61,081 bases of DNA from an uncultured Bacteroidales bacterium (GTDB lineage: Bacteria > Bacteroidota > Bacteroidia > Bacteroidales > UBA932): contig UQYV01000018.1 of NCBI GenBank assembly GCA_900545245.1, forward strand, positions 1-61,081. Direction: 5' to 3'. Shown piece after piece: positions 27,661-37,044 of the stretch; within the stretch, counting starts at the first letter, position 1; the number at the start of each line of letters is the position of its first letter. Under the pieces are notes generated by a model. The model saw only the letters and a list, made by a program, of their open reading frames with translations, was not told the origin of the DNA and searched no databases. The translations under genes and the position numbers were made by a program.

Positions 27661-27930
27661 GTCTGGTATTAGTTATGTTTGTTATCAATTACGTTTTTTG
27701 ACACTTTAAGGTCAAAAATCATATTTTTTATCTAACTTTAAGCAAGGCTTTCGGAAGAAAAATCCGTTTTCGCACACGGAACTTCCGATTTGGGAAAAAG
27801 TAATATTCAGAAGCATTTGCAGAGAATATGTTTTCCCTCGGCCTTTAACAAATTTACATATTATTTCACTGAATTGGCACAGTCAGAGGGCATTATCAAA
27901 TTGGTTTTCTGACACAGAAAAGACAAGAAA
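27661..27930. promoter_or_regulatory. Divergent control region between PUL and AraC gene
   Basis: This 270-bp AT-rich region separates the PUL (minus) from the AraC gene (plus). A minus-strand TAAATTTG lies at 27849-27856 and a plus-strand TATGTTTG at 27674-27681; both match TAnnTTTG but leave long leaders. No -33 box is convincing. It is the obvious place for AraC binding sites. Confidence 0.4.
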
Positions 27931-28830
27931 ATGATTCAATATGAAAACCGGCACACAAGCCGCTTCTTTATGCTCTCGCTGGAGACAATCGCGAACGACG
28001 CGGACAACCTGATTTCGACCATAGGATATCAGGAAGCCGCGCCGAGACAGGACTACCCGGTGAGAGTAATCCCCAAACGCTATAGTTTTAATATGGACAC
28101 CGGACGACGGTTGGCGGAGTTCCAACTTGTCTACATTACTGCCGGAACGGGTATATTCAACGACCATTCAGGAAGCCGTGTCATAACTCCCGGAACACTT
28201 TTCCTGCTGCGCCCCGGATACTGGCACTCCTACCGTCCGAACAGGGACACGGGATGGACGGAGTATTACATAGGGTTCAACGGGCCGACTTTTCGCGAGG
28301 CGGTCGACAAGTTTTTCCCCGACATGAGAGGACCGATTGAGGTGGGGTTTTCGGCAACGCTCGTCGATCTTTTCGAGCAGGCTCTGTTCTATGCTGAACG
28401 CCAGTGCGGGCAGACGATGACGATACTGGAATCCATCGTAATGCACATGCTCGCGCTGATAAACTACAACCTCTCGACGCGGAACAAGGCGGACGACAAG
28501 ATGGCGCAGGCCATCAACTCGGTGAAGCAGTATATGGCCAACCACCTTTCGGAACAGATTGATATACAGACGCTTGCCAAGGAGCTCGGAATGAGCTACA
28601 CCTGGTTGCGGAGGACTTTCAGAAAGAACACCGGGATGCCACCCGCGCAGTATCTCCAGCAGCTCCGCATCCATTCATCAATGTATTTCCTGCGTAACAC
28701 CGCCCTCCCAATCAAGAACATCGCTCTCGATTGCGGCTTCAAGACTTCAGAGTATTACTGCACAGTTTTCCAAGAGTCCATCGGGATGAGCCCGGGAGCT
28801 TACAGAATGTCTACTCTGGAAAATTATTAA
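27931..28830 (+). CDS. AraC-family regulator of the PUL
   Basis: The 299-aa protein has an N-terminal cupin-like AraC_binding domain, with the metal-free sugar pocket pattern around YITAGTGIFNDHSG and LLRPGYWHSY (about 55-110). A C-terminal double helix-turn-helix (about 195-295) follows, with LAKELGMSYTWLRRTFRK and the signature IKNIALDCGFKTSEYYC. It is transcribed away from the PUL across a 270-bp gap. Most large Bacteroides PULs use hybrid two-component sensors or ECF/anti-sigma pairs; an AraC sensor suggests that a released sugar is sensed in the cytoplasm. That it controls this PUL is inferred from position. Confidence 0.9.
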   Translation: MIQYENRHTSRFFMLSLETIANDADNLISTIGYQEAAPRQDYPVRVIPKRYSFNMDTGRRLAEFQLVYITAGTGIFNDHSGSRVITPGTLFLLRPGYWHSYRPNRDTGWTEYYIGFNGPTFREAVDKFFPDMRGPIEVGFSATLVDLFEQALFYAERQCGQTMTILESIVMHMLALINYNLSTRNKADDKMAQAINSVKQYMANHLSEQIDIQTLAKELGMSYTWLRRTFRKNTGMPPAQYLQQLRIHSSMYFLRNTALPIKNIALDCGFKTSEYYCTVFQESIGMSPGAYRMSTLENY

Positions 28831-28885
28831 CACCTAAAAAAATTTTTCGTGTCCGCGCTTGGTATACCACTGGACATGGCTTGAC

Positions 28886-28946
28886 GCCAAATGACCGAAC
28901 AAAATCAAGCCAAATAGCCGAACGATTTTCGGCCAAATGACCGAAT
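28886..28946 (+). repeat. Three direct repeats, period 23 bp, before an ATPase gene
   Basis: Copies are GCCAAATGACCGAAC at 28886, GCCAAATAGCCGAAC at 28909 and GCCAAATGACCGAAT at 28932. Spacing is exactly 23 bp twice. They lie just upstream of a promoter for the DUF4143 ATPase gene. This is a good candidate operator array. Confidence 0.75.
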
Positions 28947-28960
28947 AAGTTTGTATTCTC

Positions 28961-28991
28961 TTGGAAAATCAGACATTTAGCCTTATTTTTG
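28961..28991 (+). promoter_or_regulatory. Putative promoter of DUF4143 ATPase
   Basis: TTGG at 28961-28964 and TATTTTTG at 28984-28991, 19 bp apart, fit the Bacteroidota -33/-7 pattern. Transcription would begin about 22 nt before the ATG at 29021. Confidence 0.5.
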
Positions 28992-29020
28992 CGGAGAATA
29001 AAAATTATTCCGGATTAAGG

Positions 29021-30298
29021 ATGAAAACTGATTACAAAAGCAGGATAGCTGACAGGCTTCTGGCAAGGAAACTGGCCGGGAAAGGAGCGGTTCTTCTGGA
29101 AGGAGCGAAATGGTGCGGAAAGACCACCACAGCCGAACAAATTGCCAAGAGCGTTCTGTATATGTCCGAGAGCGACAGGAGCGGACAGAACAGGCAGCTG
29201 GCAAGAATCAACCCGTCAATACTTCTGAAAGGAGAAAAGCCGAGGCTGATTGATGAATGGCAGATTGCTCCCTCATTGTGGGACAGCATCAGGTTCGAGG
29301 CCGACCACAGTTCGGAACTCGGGCTTTTTATTCTGACAGGTTCGTCCGTCCCCGCCGACATGAGCGAAGTCCTGCATTCAGGCACCGGAAGAATAGGGTG
29401 GCTCAGGATGAGACCGATGTCATTGTGGGAATCCGGAGACTCTACCGGAGAAGTCTCTTTAGGCGAGTTGTTCAAGACACCAGGAACAATCAGCGGAGAA
29501 ACATCCGCCGACTTGGAGCGGACAGCCTTTCTCACCTGCCGCGGAGGTTGGCCGCTTGCCGTCAATATGGACGAGGACATTGCCCTCGATCAGGCATTTG
29601 ACTATATTGATGCCGTAGAAAAGAGGGATATATCAATGGCTGACGGCATCAACAGGGACGCTGTGCGCACCCATAGAATCCTGCGGTCATACGCGCGTCA
29701 TCAAGGTGCACAGGCATCCTACGGGACGATAAAGGCAGACTTGGCCGCCAACGAATCCGACAGTTTTGACGAAGACACCATATCCTCATACATTTCTGCG
29801 CTCAAGAAAATTTTTGTAATCGAGGATTCGGAGGCATGGAATCCGAATCTGAGGTCAAAAACAGCAATACGGACTTCAGATACACGATACTTCACCGACC
29901 CGTCCATAGCTACGGCAGCCCTCGGACTCGGTCCGGAAGACCTAATTAACGATCTCAACACATTCGGGCTGATATTCGAGACCCTATGCGTCCGCGACCT
30001 TCGTGTGTATGCAGAAGCACTGAACGGGAACATCTATCACTACCGCGACAAAAACGGTCTGGAATGCGATGCCGTGGTACACCTTAGAAACGGAAACTAC
30101 GGGCTGGTTGAAATCAAGATAGGCGGAGACAATCTGATAAACGACGGCGTCAGAACGCTCAAGGCCCTTGAAGAAAAAATCGACCCCGAACGAATGAAAA
30201 AGCCGTCGTTCCTCATGGTGCTCACAGCCGTAGGACCATATGCATACCGACGGGAAGATGGTGTCTATATCGTCCCCGTCGGCTGCCTAAAGGATTGA
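29021..30298 (+). CDS. AAA ATPase with DUF4143 domain
   Basis: The protein is 425 aa from ATG 29021, preferred over 28961 because the promoter lies between the two. It has an AAA_14-type N-terminal ATPase with Walker A GAKWCGKTT (about 28-36), Walker B-like PRLIDEWQ near 85 and sensor-like ILTGSS. The C-terminal DUF4143 domain (about 205-400) ends with a PD-(D/E)xK-like strand pattern: ECDAVVHLRNGNYGLVEIKI, with D, E and K in the right order. The family is widespread and multi-copy in Bacteroidales; its role is unknown, though selfish or defence roles have been suggested. The distinct repeat array upstream suggests dedicated regulation. Confidence 0.85.
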   Translation: MKTDYKSRIADRLLARKLAGKGAVLLEGAKWCGKTTTAEQIAKSVLYMSESDRSGQNRQLARINPSILLKGEKPRLIDEWQIAPSLWDSIRFEADHSSELGLFILTGSSVPADMSEVLHSGTGRIGWLRMRPMSLWESGDSTGEVSLGELFKTPGTISGETSADLERTAFLTCRGGWPLAVNMDEDIALDQAFDYIDAVEKRDISMADGINRDAVRTHRILRSYARHQGAQASYGTIKADLAANESDSFDEDTISSYISALKKIFVIEDSEAWNPNLRSKTAIRTSDTRYFTDPSIATAALGLGPEDLINDLNTFGLIFETLCVRDLRVYAEALNGNIYHYRDKNGLECDAVVHLRNGNYGLVEIKIGGDNLINDGVRTLKALEEKIDPERMKKPSFLMVLTAVGPYAYRREDGVYIVPVGCLKD

Positions 30299-30366
30299 TG
30301 CGTCAGTTTTGTTTGGCTTTCACGAACCGGAATGAAAGACTGACGGCCACGAGGCAAACCGGCCCC

Positions 30367-32766
30367 TCAGAAACCGTAGTCCCATATATAGACTCCGTCC
30401 AGATAGTCACGGAATTGGATGCTCTTGACTATGGTGCCTTTCTTGGTGAAGACCTGCGGACGCACAGGGCGGAACCACTCGGCATCCACATAGAGCAACT
30501 GACCTGTGTAGCAGTCGATTGTCGGAAGGAATTTCCACATTCCGCCGAGGCGCGGCCCTACGACCCAGATTCGTTCGCCCGGAGAAATGAAATGACAGCC
30601 GCCTCCTGCGTATGGGATATTACAGAGACTTCCGGAATAGGAACGCCCGCCGTTCTCGCCCCATGACCTCGCCTGATACCAGCCAAGCTGTTGTGCGTGA
30701 GTGCTCTTTTCTGCCACCTCAATCGCCTGTTCGATGGTGAGGACCTCATTCGGAGCAAATGACGATGCAGATGCAGGCTTCACAAGAGCGAGCGCATCCA
30801 TAAATGCCACAGCCTCTTCCGCCCACGGAGCGATGCTGCCCCGGTCGCTGTAGGAATCAAGCTTGGAGTCATACTCTGTGTAGGAATAGACTTTCTGGCT
30901 TTCGATAAAGCGCAGAACTTTGTAAATCATCGTTGCCACTTCCTGGCGTGTTGCGGGAGCCGTGTCCTGAGGAGCATCATTCCCGCTGAAATACCCGTCA
31001 AGAAGCCCGATTGTGGCAGCCTTGGCAGAGAAGTCATCAACATAGCGTGCACGCAGTTTCTTGTTCACCTTAACTTCGCCTCTGAGCAGTTCCTCAGCGA
31101 GGCGCACTGCCAGAGAGCGCAGCTGGAAGTGATTGATTGGACCGGTGTAGTCATTCCCGAGAACATTGTCGTCCAGCAAGTTATCATTGAGTGCAAAGTT
31201 CACGACACTCTGGAACTCCTTGCTCATCTTCGCCTCGGATTTGTATGGAAGGATGAACATTCCCGGAAGGGCTGTCGTCACCAGACGCGCTTCTTCCTCC
31301 TGGCCTTCGGCAATGCTCTTCATCGCCTGGCAGTATTGAGTGTAATTAGCCTCGCTTCCGCTGGACTTCCATTCCAATTTCGTGACGTGACGATGGTCAT
31401 AGCCATCTGAATGTCCGCACCAGACGCAACTGTACCACCACACGTGATGTCCGGACGCATTCACCCCGACGTATGCCTGGTCGTTGGCGATAGGCTGTTC
31501 GTAGGAGTGAGCCAGAAGTTCCGGAGCGCCTGTCAGAGGGCCGCTGTCCCCGAAGATATGCTTATCGTTGTGCTCACATTCTCCGCAAATCTTGCAAGAG
31601 TAATAATAACGGTTGCCTACCCTACAGTCGGCGTATCTGCAGATTTTGTCCGCCGCCACGACCTTGTCCGTGAAGACGTGCTCGGTGCAGAAAGGCTTTG
31701 TGGCAGCCGCACCCGCCTTTTCCGCGGAATAGACATCTCCGGTGTAGGTTCTTATCGTGAAAAGAATTTTACTCATCCAGGTTTGCCTGCTGACACGGGC
31801 CTTAATCGCCGGAGCTGCGGCCTCCGGGATAAACAGCGTGGCACGCTTCGAGTGAAAGAGCATACTGAAATTTGCATAATAAATCCCTGTTCTGTCGTCT
31901 CTTCCTCCTTGCATCGCCTGACATATTCCCGTCAAGAACTTATTCGCATCCACTTTGTCGCTGATCCAGACCTCTTTTATATTGTATGGACCCATAACGG
32001 TGTTGTTGACCTGTGAGGCGACATAGCAGTCTTCGGTGTCGACAAGGATTCGGGTCACGCGCATACAGTCTTGATGAAGAAAGTCGGTGTGTCCCGGCGT
32101 ACCGGCATAGAATTGAGGTTTGTAGAGGTCTGTGATTACTATCAGACCAATTGGGTTGGTGTCCGGGCACGCAGCATCGGCTTCTGCGGTCGAATAGGCC
32201 TGCAGGGAGGCTCTGTAGGAGTTTTTGTTCAGCTCGTAGTCGGATTTCTGCCGCTGTGCGTTTGCTCTTTCCGAACCGGCGCCACCGTCACCTACCTTCA
32301 CTGTGAACTCGGTGTTGATGAAATACGGGACGCTGTTAAGAACCTTGACGTCCATTCCGTTGACGGTCACTTTGATTCGCGTGCCGTCGATGTAATATTC
32401 CTTCCCCGTGAAAACAAAGTCTGTGGTATAATTTCCGTTAGGGTTCACCATAAATTTGAGACGGACCTTGTAGTTGAATCCGTCACGGAAAAACATATCC
32501 CCGTCGTCGTTCGTGTTGAAATCGCCAATCCAGTCGAGGTCAAACACGGCTATCTCCCCGCTCGGAGCAAGGTCGCCGTATTCGGTTTTTGCGGAAGTGA
32601 ACTGAAACTCCCTGGCATCAAAGAGCGACTGCCCCGGCTTCGGAATCGGCAGCGTGAAGTCAACGGATTTAATCACCGGTTTATTCTGTGCCGCAATTTC
32701 CTGCGACATCCCAAACATAGTCGCCGCAAAAACAGCAACACCAAACAATTTTCTACAAATATTCAT
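30367..32766 (-). CDS. Secreted protein with Cys-pair modules and SLH-like domain
   Basis: The protein is 799 aa from ATG 32766, chosen because it begins a clear signal peptide (cleavage near IAAQ). The N-terminal region (about 30-330) is beta-rich and unrecognised. Residues about 360-450 carry two Cys-rich turns, YSCKICGECEHNDKH and YSCVWCGHSDGYDH, each a CxxC pair followed by His, like zinc ribbons. Later, SYSDRGSIAPWAEEAVAF and FAPNEVLTIEQAIEV match S-layer homology (SLH) domains, with another likely repeat before it (LLDGYFSG...ATRQEVATMIYKVL). SLH domains are typical of Firmicutes and rare here. It may be a surface or envelope-anchored protein; function unknown. Confidence 0.65.
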   Translation of the reverse strand: MNICRKLFGVAVFAATMFGMSQEIAAQNKPVIKSVDFTLPIPKPGQSLFDAREFQFTSAKTEYGDLAPSGEIAVFDLDWIGDFNTNDDGDMFFRDGFNYKVRLKFMVNPNGNYTTDFVFTGKEYYIDGTRIKVTVNGMDVKVLNSVPYFINTEFTVKVGDGGAGSERANAQRQKSDYELNKNSYRASLQAYSTAEADAACPDTNPIGLIVITDLYKPQFYAGTPGHTDFLHQDCMRVTRILVDTEDCYVASQVNNTVMGPYNIKEVWISDKVDANKFLTGICQAMQGGRDDRTGIYYANFSMLFHSKRATLFIPEAAAPAIKARVSRQTWMSKILFTIRTYTGDVYSAEKAGAAATKPFCTEHVFTDKVVAADKICRYADCRVGNRYYYSCKICGECEHNDKHIFGDSGPLTGAPELLAHSYEQPIANDQAYVGVNASGHHVWWYSCVWCGHSDGYDHRHVTKLEWKSSGSEANYTQYCQAMKSIAEGQEEEARLVTTALPGMFILPYKSEAKMSKEFQSVVNFALNDNLLDDNVLGNDYTGPINHFQLRSLAVRLAEELLRGEVKVNKKLRARYVDDFSAKAATIGLLDGYFSGNDAPQDTAPATRQEVATMIYKVLRFIESQKVYSYTEYDSKLDSYSDRGSIAPWAEEAVAFMDALALVKPASASSFAPNEVLTIEQAIEVAEKSTHAQQLGWYQARSWGENGGRSYSGSLCNIPYAGGGCHFISPGERIWVVGPRLGGMWKFLPTIDCYTGQLLYVDAEWFRPVRPQVFTKKGTIVKSIQFRDYLDGVYIWDYGF

Positions 32767-32844
32767 TATTCTGATCTTCAACAACTTCAATCAATTACAA
32801 TAGTTTGCGGTAGGCCTTAAAATGGATATGGGTCCAAAAGACGC

Positions 32845-34698
32845 TTAAGGCACAAATACGAAACCAGAAGGGATAATATACTGATTATTCTCCCACTTAA
32901 CCTGAAGCAACGGACATTCCATAAACTCGGTGTATGTTTCCGTAAGGAAATTATCCTTCAGCGTAGAACTGAGTATCACTTTCTTCAGAGCCTTGCATCC
33001 ATTGAAACAGAAACCCTCGAACTCCGTGACATTGCGAAGGTCCAATTCCGTCACCCCGCAGTTCGCGAACGCGCTCATGCCTACTTTAGTGACGGTGTGA
33101 GGAACATCAATCTTAGTAAGTTTCTTGCATCCGTCGAACATTGACGACGGTATTTCCTTCAGATTCTCGGGCAGCACGACCTCTGTCAAATTAGAGCAGC
33201 CCGTGAACATATCGTAACTAATCATGTCAACGCGGCGCGGGCAGACCACGCTACGAAGGCTCGTGCAGTTCTGGAAACTGCCACTGAACTCTTCCATATA
33301 GTCTCCCTCGAAAGTGACTTTCGCCAATTTGGTGCAGCCCTGAAAAACGGACCCCTGAAGTTTCTTCACTGAAGCCGGGATGGTGATTTCCGTTATCGGA
33401 GTGCCGCGGAACGCAGCGTTGGAAATCTCCGTCAATGTGTTCGGAAGCTTCACGGACTTTATAGTAGTGGCGCTGAAAAGCCCTCCGCGCATGCTCTCCA
33501 CCGGAAACTTCTTCCCATTATAATATATATAGTCCGGAATCACCATATCCTTACCGGCGACGGCAGTTTTGGAAACCTCGGAGGCAAAGGCCCAGCGATT
33601 ATTCCTGTCATGAAGGACATACTGCACACCGTCGACGTCAACCGTCGCTCCGGCACTGACCTCGCTGACCACGAACCCAGTCTGTCCCGAAATAGAGGTG
33701 GTGACGCCCTTTTTGTCAGGCTGAGGATCCCAGACTGTCAGATTCTTGTTGACCGCATTCTCGTAACCACCGTGAGCGGCGAAATATGCCTTGGTATCCT
33801 CATCGATCGCATCTTTCAGAGCAAAGAAAGGCGCAATCGAGGAACGTATGGTTCTCTTGTACAGATCACCGCCAAGCAGGTCAGCCAGTTTGGTTTCAAT
33901 GTTTTCTATGACCCACTGCGGGTCTTCACTGTCGTACTCATCGAGGAGTTCATTATAGTATCTCACCATAGCATTCAATTCTTCGGCACGGGCAAAGACT
34001 TCGCCTTTGATGTTGTAGTAGCGATGGTCGGCCGGTGTGAGCGCCTCTATGTAACCATCCTCTTTGCACTGGTCCAGCAGAAGGAATTCATCTATGGCAC
34101 TCTGATTGTCAAGCTGAAATATATCCGGCTGCTTATCAACCCAATCGACCTGTTTCGCCGCGGCCGTCGGAGGCATCACCGGCTTTACCGTCTTCACTCC
34201 CCATGAAGCATCCGCGGGGTAGCCGAGAGGGGCGAAGAGTGCAGTGTGCTCCTTCGGGAGCTTTACGCCCGGGGTCACAGGAGTCTCTTCCTCCTTACCG
34301 GCATCCGGACCGAGCATAGCCTCGTACTGTTGCTCCAACTGCCTGTCGCGGGCGCTCTTACCCGCTGCCTGCCTTGTTGCGGACTTTTTCTCAGACGTTC
34401 TGGCGGCCGGTTTTGTCACCACTGTCTGCTCCGTCTGCCTTTCAGTCTTTTTGTCGGACGACCTGTCAGATTTCTTGTCGGAATTTTTTCCCGACACCGC
34501 ATCGAACACGTTATCAACCTGCTTGTCCACCTGTTTAGTGGCCTCATTGACAACTCTCTGCTCCACTCTCCGTTCGACCTGCTTGCCAATCCGCTTTCCG
34601 ATCTGCTTCAGACCATCCTTAAAAGACTGCCCCGAGGCGCATGGGGCACACAGCAATAACGCCATCGTCAAGACGGCAAAAACTCTATATGTTTTCAT
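32845..34698 (-). CDS. BspA-like leucine-rich-repeat secreted protein
   Basis: The protein is 617 aa from ATG 34698 (signal peptide MKTYRVFAVLTMALLLC, cleavage near ASG); an upstream ATG at 34719 is possible. A very basic, charged region (about 25-115, rich in Lys, Arg, Gln and repeated DKKSDRSSDKK) precedes a globular segment. The C-terminal 220 residues are a BspA-type LRR_5 array, with repeats such as LPNTLTEISNAAFRG, IPASVKKLQGSVFQGC and LPENLKEIPSSMFDGC. BspA-like proteins bind host or bacterial surfaces. It lies 78 bp upstream of the SLH-like gene in the same direction, so the two may be co-expressed. No type IX secretion tail is seen. Confidence 0.85.
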   Translation of the reverse strand: MKTYRVFAVLTMALLLCAPCASGQSFKDGLKQIGKRIGKQVERRVEQRVVNEATKQVDKQVDNVFDAVSGKNSDKKSDRSSDKKTERQTEQTVVTKPAARTSEKKSATRQAAGKSARDRQLEQQYEAMLGPDAGKEEETPVTPGVKLPKEHTALFAPLGYPADASWGVKTVKPVMPPTAAAKQVDWVDKQPDIFQLDNQSAIDEFLLLDQCKEDGYIEALTPADHRYYNIKGEVFARAEELNAMVRYYNELLDEYDSEDPQWVIENIETKLADLLGGDLYKRTIRSSIAPFFALKDAIDEDTKAYFAAHGGYENAVNKNLTVWDPQPDKKGVTTSISGQTGFVVSEVSAGATVDVDGVQYVLHDRNNRWAFASEVSKTAVAGKDMVIPDYIYYNGKKFPVESMRGGLFSATTIKSVKLPNTLTEISNAAFRGTPITEITIPASVKKLQGSVFQGCTKLAKVTFEGDYMEEFSGSFQNCTSLRSVVCPRRVDMISYDMFTGCSNLTEVVLPENLKEIPSSMFDGCKKLTKIDVPHTVTKVGMSAFANCGVTELDLRNVTEFEGFCFNGCKALKKVILSSTLKDNFLTETYTEFMECPLLQVKWENNQYIIPSGFVFVP

Positions 34699-34819
34699 AG
34701 TATCTGGATTTTTCAACATCTATACTCGAGTCAAGTAAAAAATATTGTCAAAACTATTCATTTTTTTTCATAACACAAAGGAATGTTGGCCTTCCGCTTG
34801 TTTTTGTGTATAAATTTTC

Positions 34820-34827
34820 TAAATTTG
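34820..34827 (+). promoter_or_regulatory. Putative -7 box of fusA2
   Basis: TAAATTTG matches TAnnTTTG. A TTGT at 34798-34801, 18 bp upstream, could serve as the -33 box. The leader to ATG 34891 would be about 57 nt. Confidence 0.45.
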
Positions 34828-34890
34828 CAACACTTGTCGCCCTTATTGCAACAAGGAAATATAGAACAACACACTAATAACACTTCAAAG

Positions 34891-37044
34891 ATGAAAACTT
34901 ATTCCACAAAAGACATCCGCAATGTGGTCTTGATCGGTAGCACCCGATCTGGTAAGACCACGTTATCTGAAGCCATGCTCTACGAGGGCAAAGTCATCGA
35001 CAGACGTGGCTCGGTTGAAGCAAAGAACACTGTTTCCGACAACTCGGAAATCGAGCAGCTCAACCAGAGGTCAATCTACGCGACTCCGCTCTACGCAGAG
35101 TTTATGGACACTAAGTTCAACATCATCGACGCTCCGGGCGCTGACGACTTCGTAGGCGGAGCAGTTTCAGCATTCAGAGTGTGCGACACGGCGATTCTCG
35201 TCACCAACGCCCAGCAGGGAGTAGAGGTTGGAACAGAGATTTTCGCACGCTACGCGGACAATTACAACATGCCTGTCATCCTCGGCATCAACCAGATTGA
35301 CGGGGAAAAGGCAAACTGGGAGAACACGCTCGACGGCCTTAAGGAGGCGTTCGGGCAGAAACCTGTCATCGTTCAGTTTCCTGTCAATGTAGGAACAGGA
35401 TTTGACGGTTTTGTCGATGTTCTCAAGATGAAGTACTATCACTTTAAGGATGATAACGGTACACGTGAAGACCTCGAGATTCCGGCAGAGTTGCAGGAGC
35501 AGGCTGAGGAACTCAGGGGACAGCTTATCGAAAGGGCTGCCGAGTTCGATGACGGACTGATGGAAAAATATTTCGAGACAGGCGTTCTGACTGAAGACGA
35601 GATTCGCAAGGGTCTTGGAATAGGAATCCGCCAGTTGGCAATTATGCCGATCTTCTGCCTTTCAGCAAAGAAGGATATTGGAGTCAAGAGACTTATGGAG
35701 TTCACCATCAAGGTGGCGGCCGCTCCTTCGGAAAGGAAAGAACACACAAAAGACGGGAAAGAAGTAGAGTGCAAGGTAGACGCTCCTACATCACTCTTTA
35801 TATACAAGACCGCAGTCGAGCAGCATCTCGGTGAGGTCGCATATTTCAAGGTTATGAGCGGAAAACTCACCGAAGGTCAGGACCTCGAAAATCCTGAGAA
35901 TGGTGAGAAAGAGAGGATTACCGCCATTTACGCCGTTGCCGGAAAGAAGAAGGAGAAGGTCAGCGAGATGGTGGCCGGAGACCTCGGATGTACTGTGAAA
36001 CTCCGTGCCGCAAAGACAGACGTGACTCTCGCACAGCCTGGTTCGGAACTTGTCTATGAGCACATCCGTTTCCCTAAGTCGCGCTACCGCACAGCCATCA
36101 AGCCTGTCGAGCAGAAGGACGACGAAAAGATGAACGAGGCTCTCAACAAGATTTCCGCAGAGGACCCGACAATCATCGTCGAGTATTCAAAGGAGATGAA
36201 ACAGACCATCCTCAAGGGACAGGGCGAGCAGCACATCAACATCGTCAAGTGGAGACTCCGCAACGAGAACAAGATTGAAATCGAGATGTTCGCGCCGAGG
36301 ATTTCCTACCGCGAGACCATCACTAAGGTTGCGGCCGCTTCCTACCGCCACAAGAAACAGTCCGGTGGAGCAGGCCAGTTCGGTGAGGTTCATCTGCTCA
36401 TCTGCCCAATCGTGGAGGGTCAGGAGATGACCAACAAGTTCAAGGTTGACGGACGTGAGATGGTGCTCAACGTCAAGGGCAAGGAGGAGTTTGACCTTCC
36501 TTGGGGCGGCAAGCTCGAGTTTGTGAACTGCGTTGTCGGTGGCGCGATTGACGCTCGCTTTATGCCTGCGATTCTCAAGGGTATCAACGACAAGATGAGC
36601 GAAGGCCCGCTTACAGGTTCGCTTGCACGTGACATCAGGGTTTATGTCTATGACGGAAAGATGCACCCGGTAGACTCCAATGAAATTTCTTTCGTTCTCG
36701 CAGCACGCAATGCCTTCAAAGAGGCGTTCCGCAACGCAGGTCCGAAGATTATGGAGCCGATCTACAATGTTGAAGTGCTCACTCCTGGCGATTATATGGG
36801 TGCTTGTATGTCTGACCTCCAGAACAGACGTGCTCTCATCGAGGGTATGGACACGGACAAGGGATTCTCAGTCCTCAAGGCTCGCGTTCCGCTTGCTGAG
36901 ATGTATAAGTATTCGACCACGCTCAGTTCTTTGACTTCCGGCGCGGCTACTTTCAGTATGGAGTTTGCTGATTACCAGCCTGTTCCTGGGGATGTGCAGG
37001 AGAAGTTGCTGAAGGCTTATCAGGAGTCTGAGCAAGAAGAATAG
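34891..37044 (+). CDS. fusA2: EF-G2, GTPase-impaired elongation factor G paralogue
   Basis: The protein is 717 aa from ATG 34891; the upstream extension to 34783 is not EF-G-like. It has all EF-G domains, with the domain IV motif SGGAGQFGEVH and the domain V end intact. The G domain is altered. G1 is GSTRSGKT (16-23). G3 reads DAPGA (80-84) instead of DTPGH, so the catalytic His is Ala. G4 is NQID (134-137) instead of NKxD. It therefore resembles EF-G2 of Bacteroides thetaiotaomicron, reported to translocate without GTP hydrolysis and to be needed during carbon starvation and gut colonisation. The equivalence is by sequence pattern, not by search. Confidence 0.88.
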   Translation: MKTYSTKDIRNVVLIGSTRSGKTTLSEAMLYEGKVIDRRGSVEAKNTVSDNSEIEQLNQRSIYATPLYAEFMDTKFNIIDAPGADDFVGGAVSAFRVCDTAILVTNAQQGVEVGTEIFARYADNYNMPVILGINQIDGEKANWENTLDGLKEAFGQKPVIVQFPVNVGTGFDGFVDVLKMKYYHFKDDNGTREDLEIPAELQEQAEELRGQLIERAAEFDDGLMEKYFETGVLTEDEIRKGLGIGIRQLAIMPIFCLSAKKDIGVKRLMEFTIKVAAAPSERKEHTKDGKEVECKVDAPTSLFIYKTAVEQHLGEVAYFKVMSGKLTEGQDLENPENGEKERITAIYAVAGKKKEKVSEMVAGDLGCTVKLRAAKTDVTLAQPGSELVYEHIRFPKSRYRTAIKPVEQKDDEKMNEALNKISAEDPTIIVEYSKEMKQTILKGQGEQHINIVKWRLRNENKIEIEMFAPRISYRETITKVAAASYRHKKQSGGAGQFGEVHLLICPIVEGQEMTNKFKVDGREMVLNVKGKEEFDLPWGGKLEFVNCVVGGAIDARFMPAILKGINDKMSEGPLTGSLARDIRVYVYDGKMHPVDSNEISFVLAARNAFKEAFRNAGPKIMEPIYNVEVLTPGDYMGACMSDLQNRRALIEGMDTDKGFSVLKARVPLAEMYKYSTTLSSLTSGAATFSMEFADYQPVPGDVQEKLLKAYQESEQEE

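Noticed and set aside
28886..28946. CRISPR-like array
   Set aside because: Three 15-bp copies with 8-bp spacers are too short for CRISPR and no cas genes are present.
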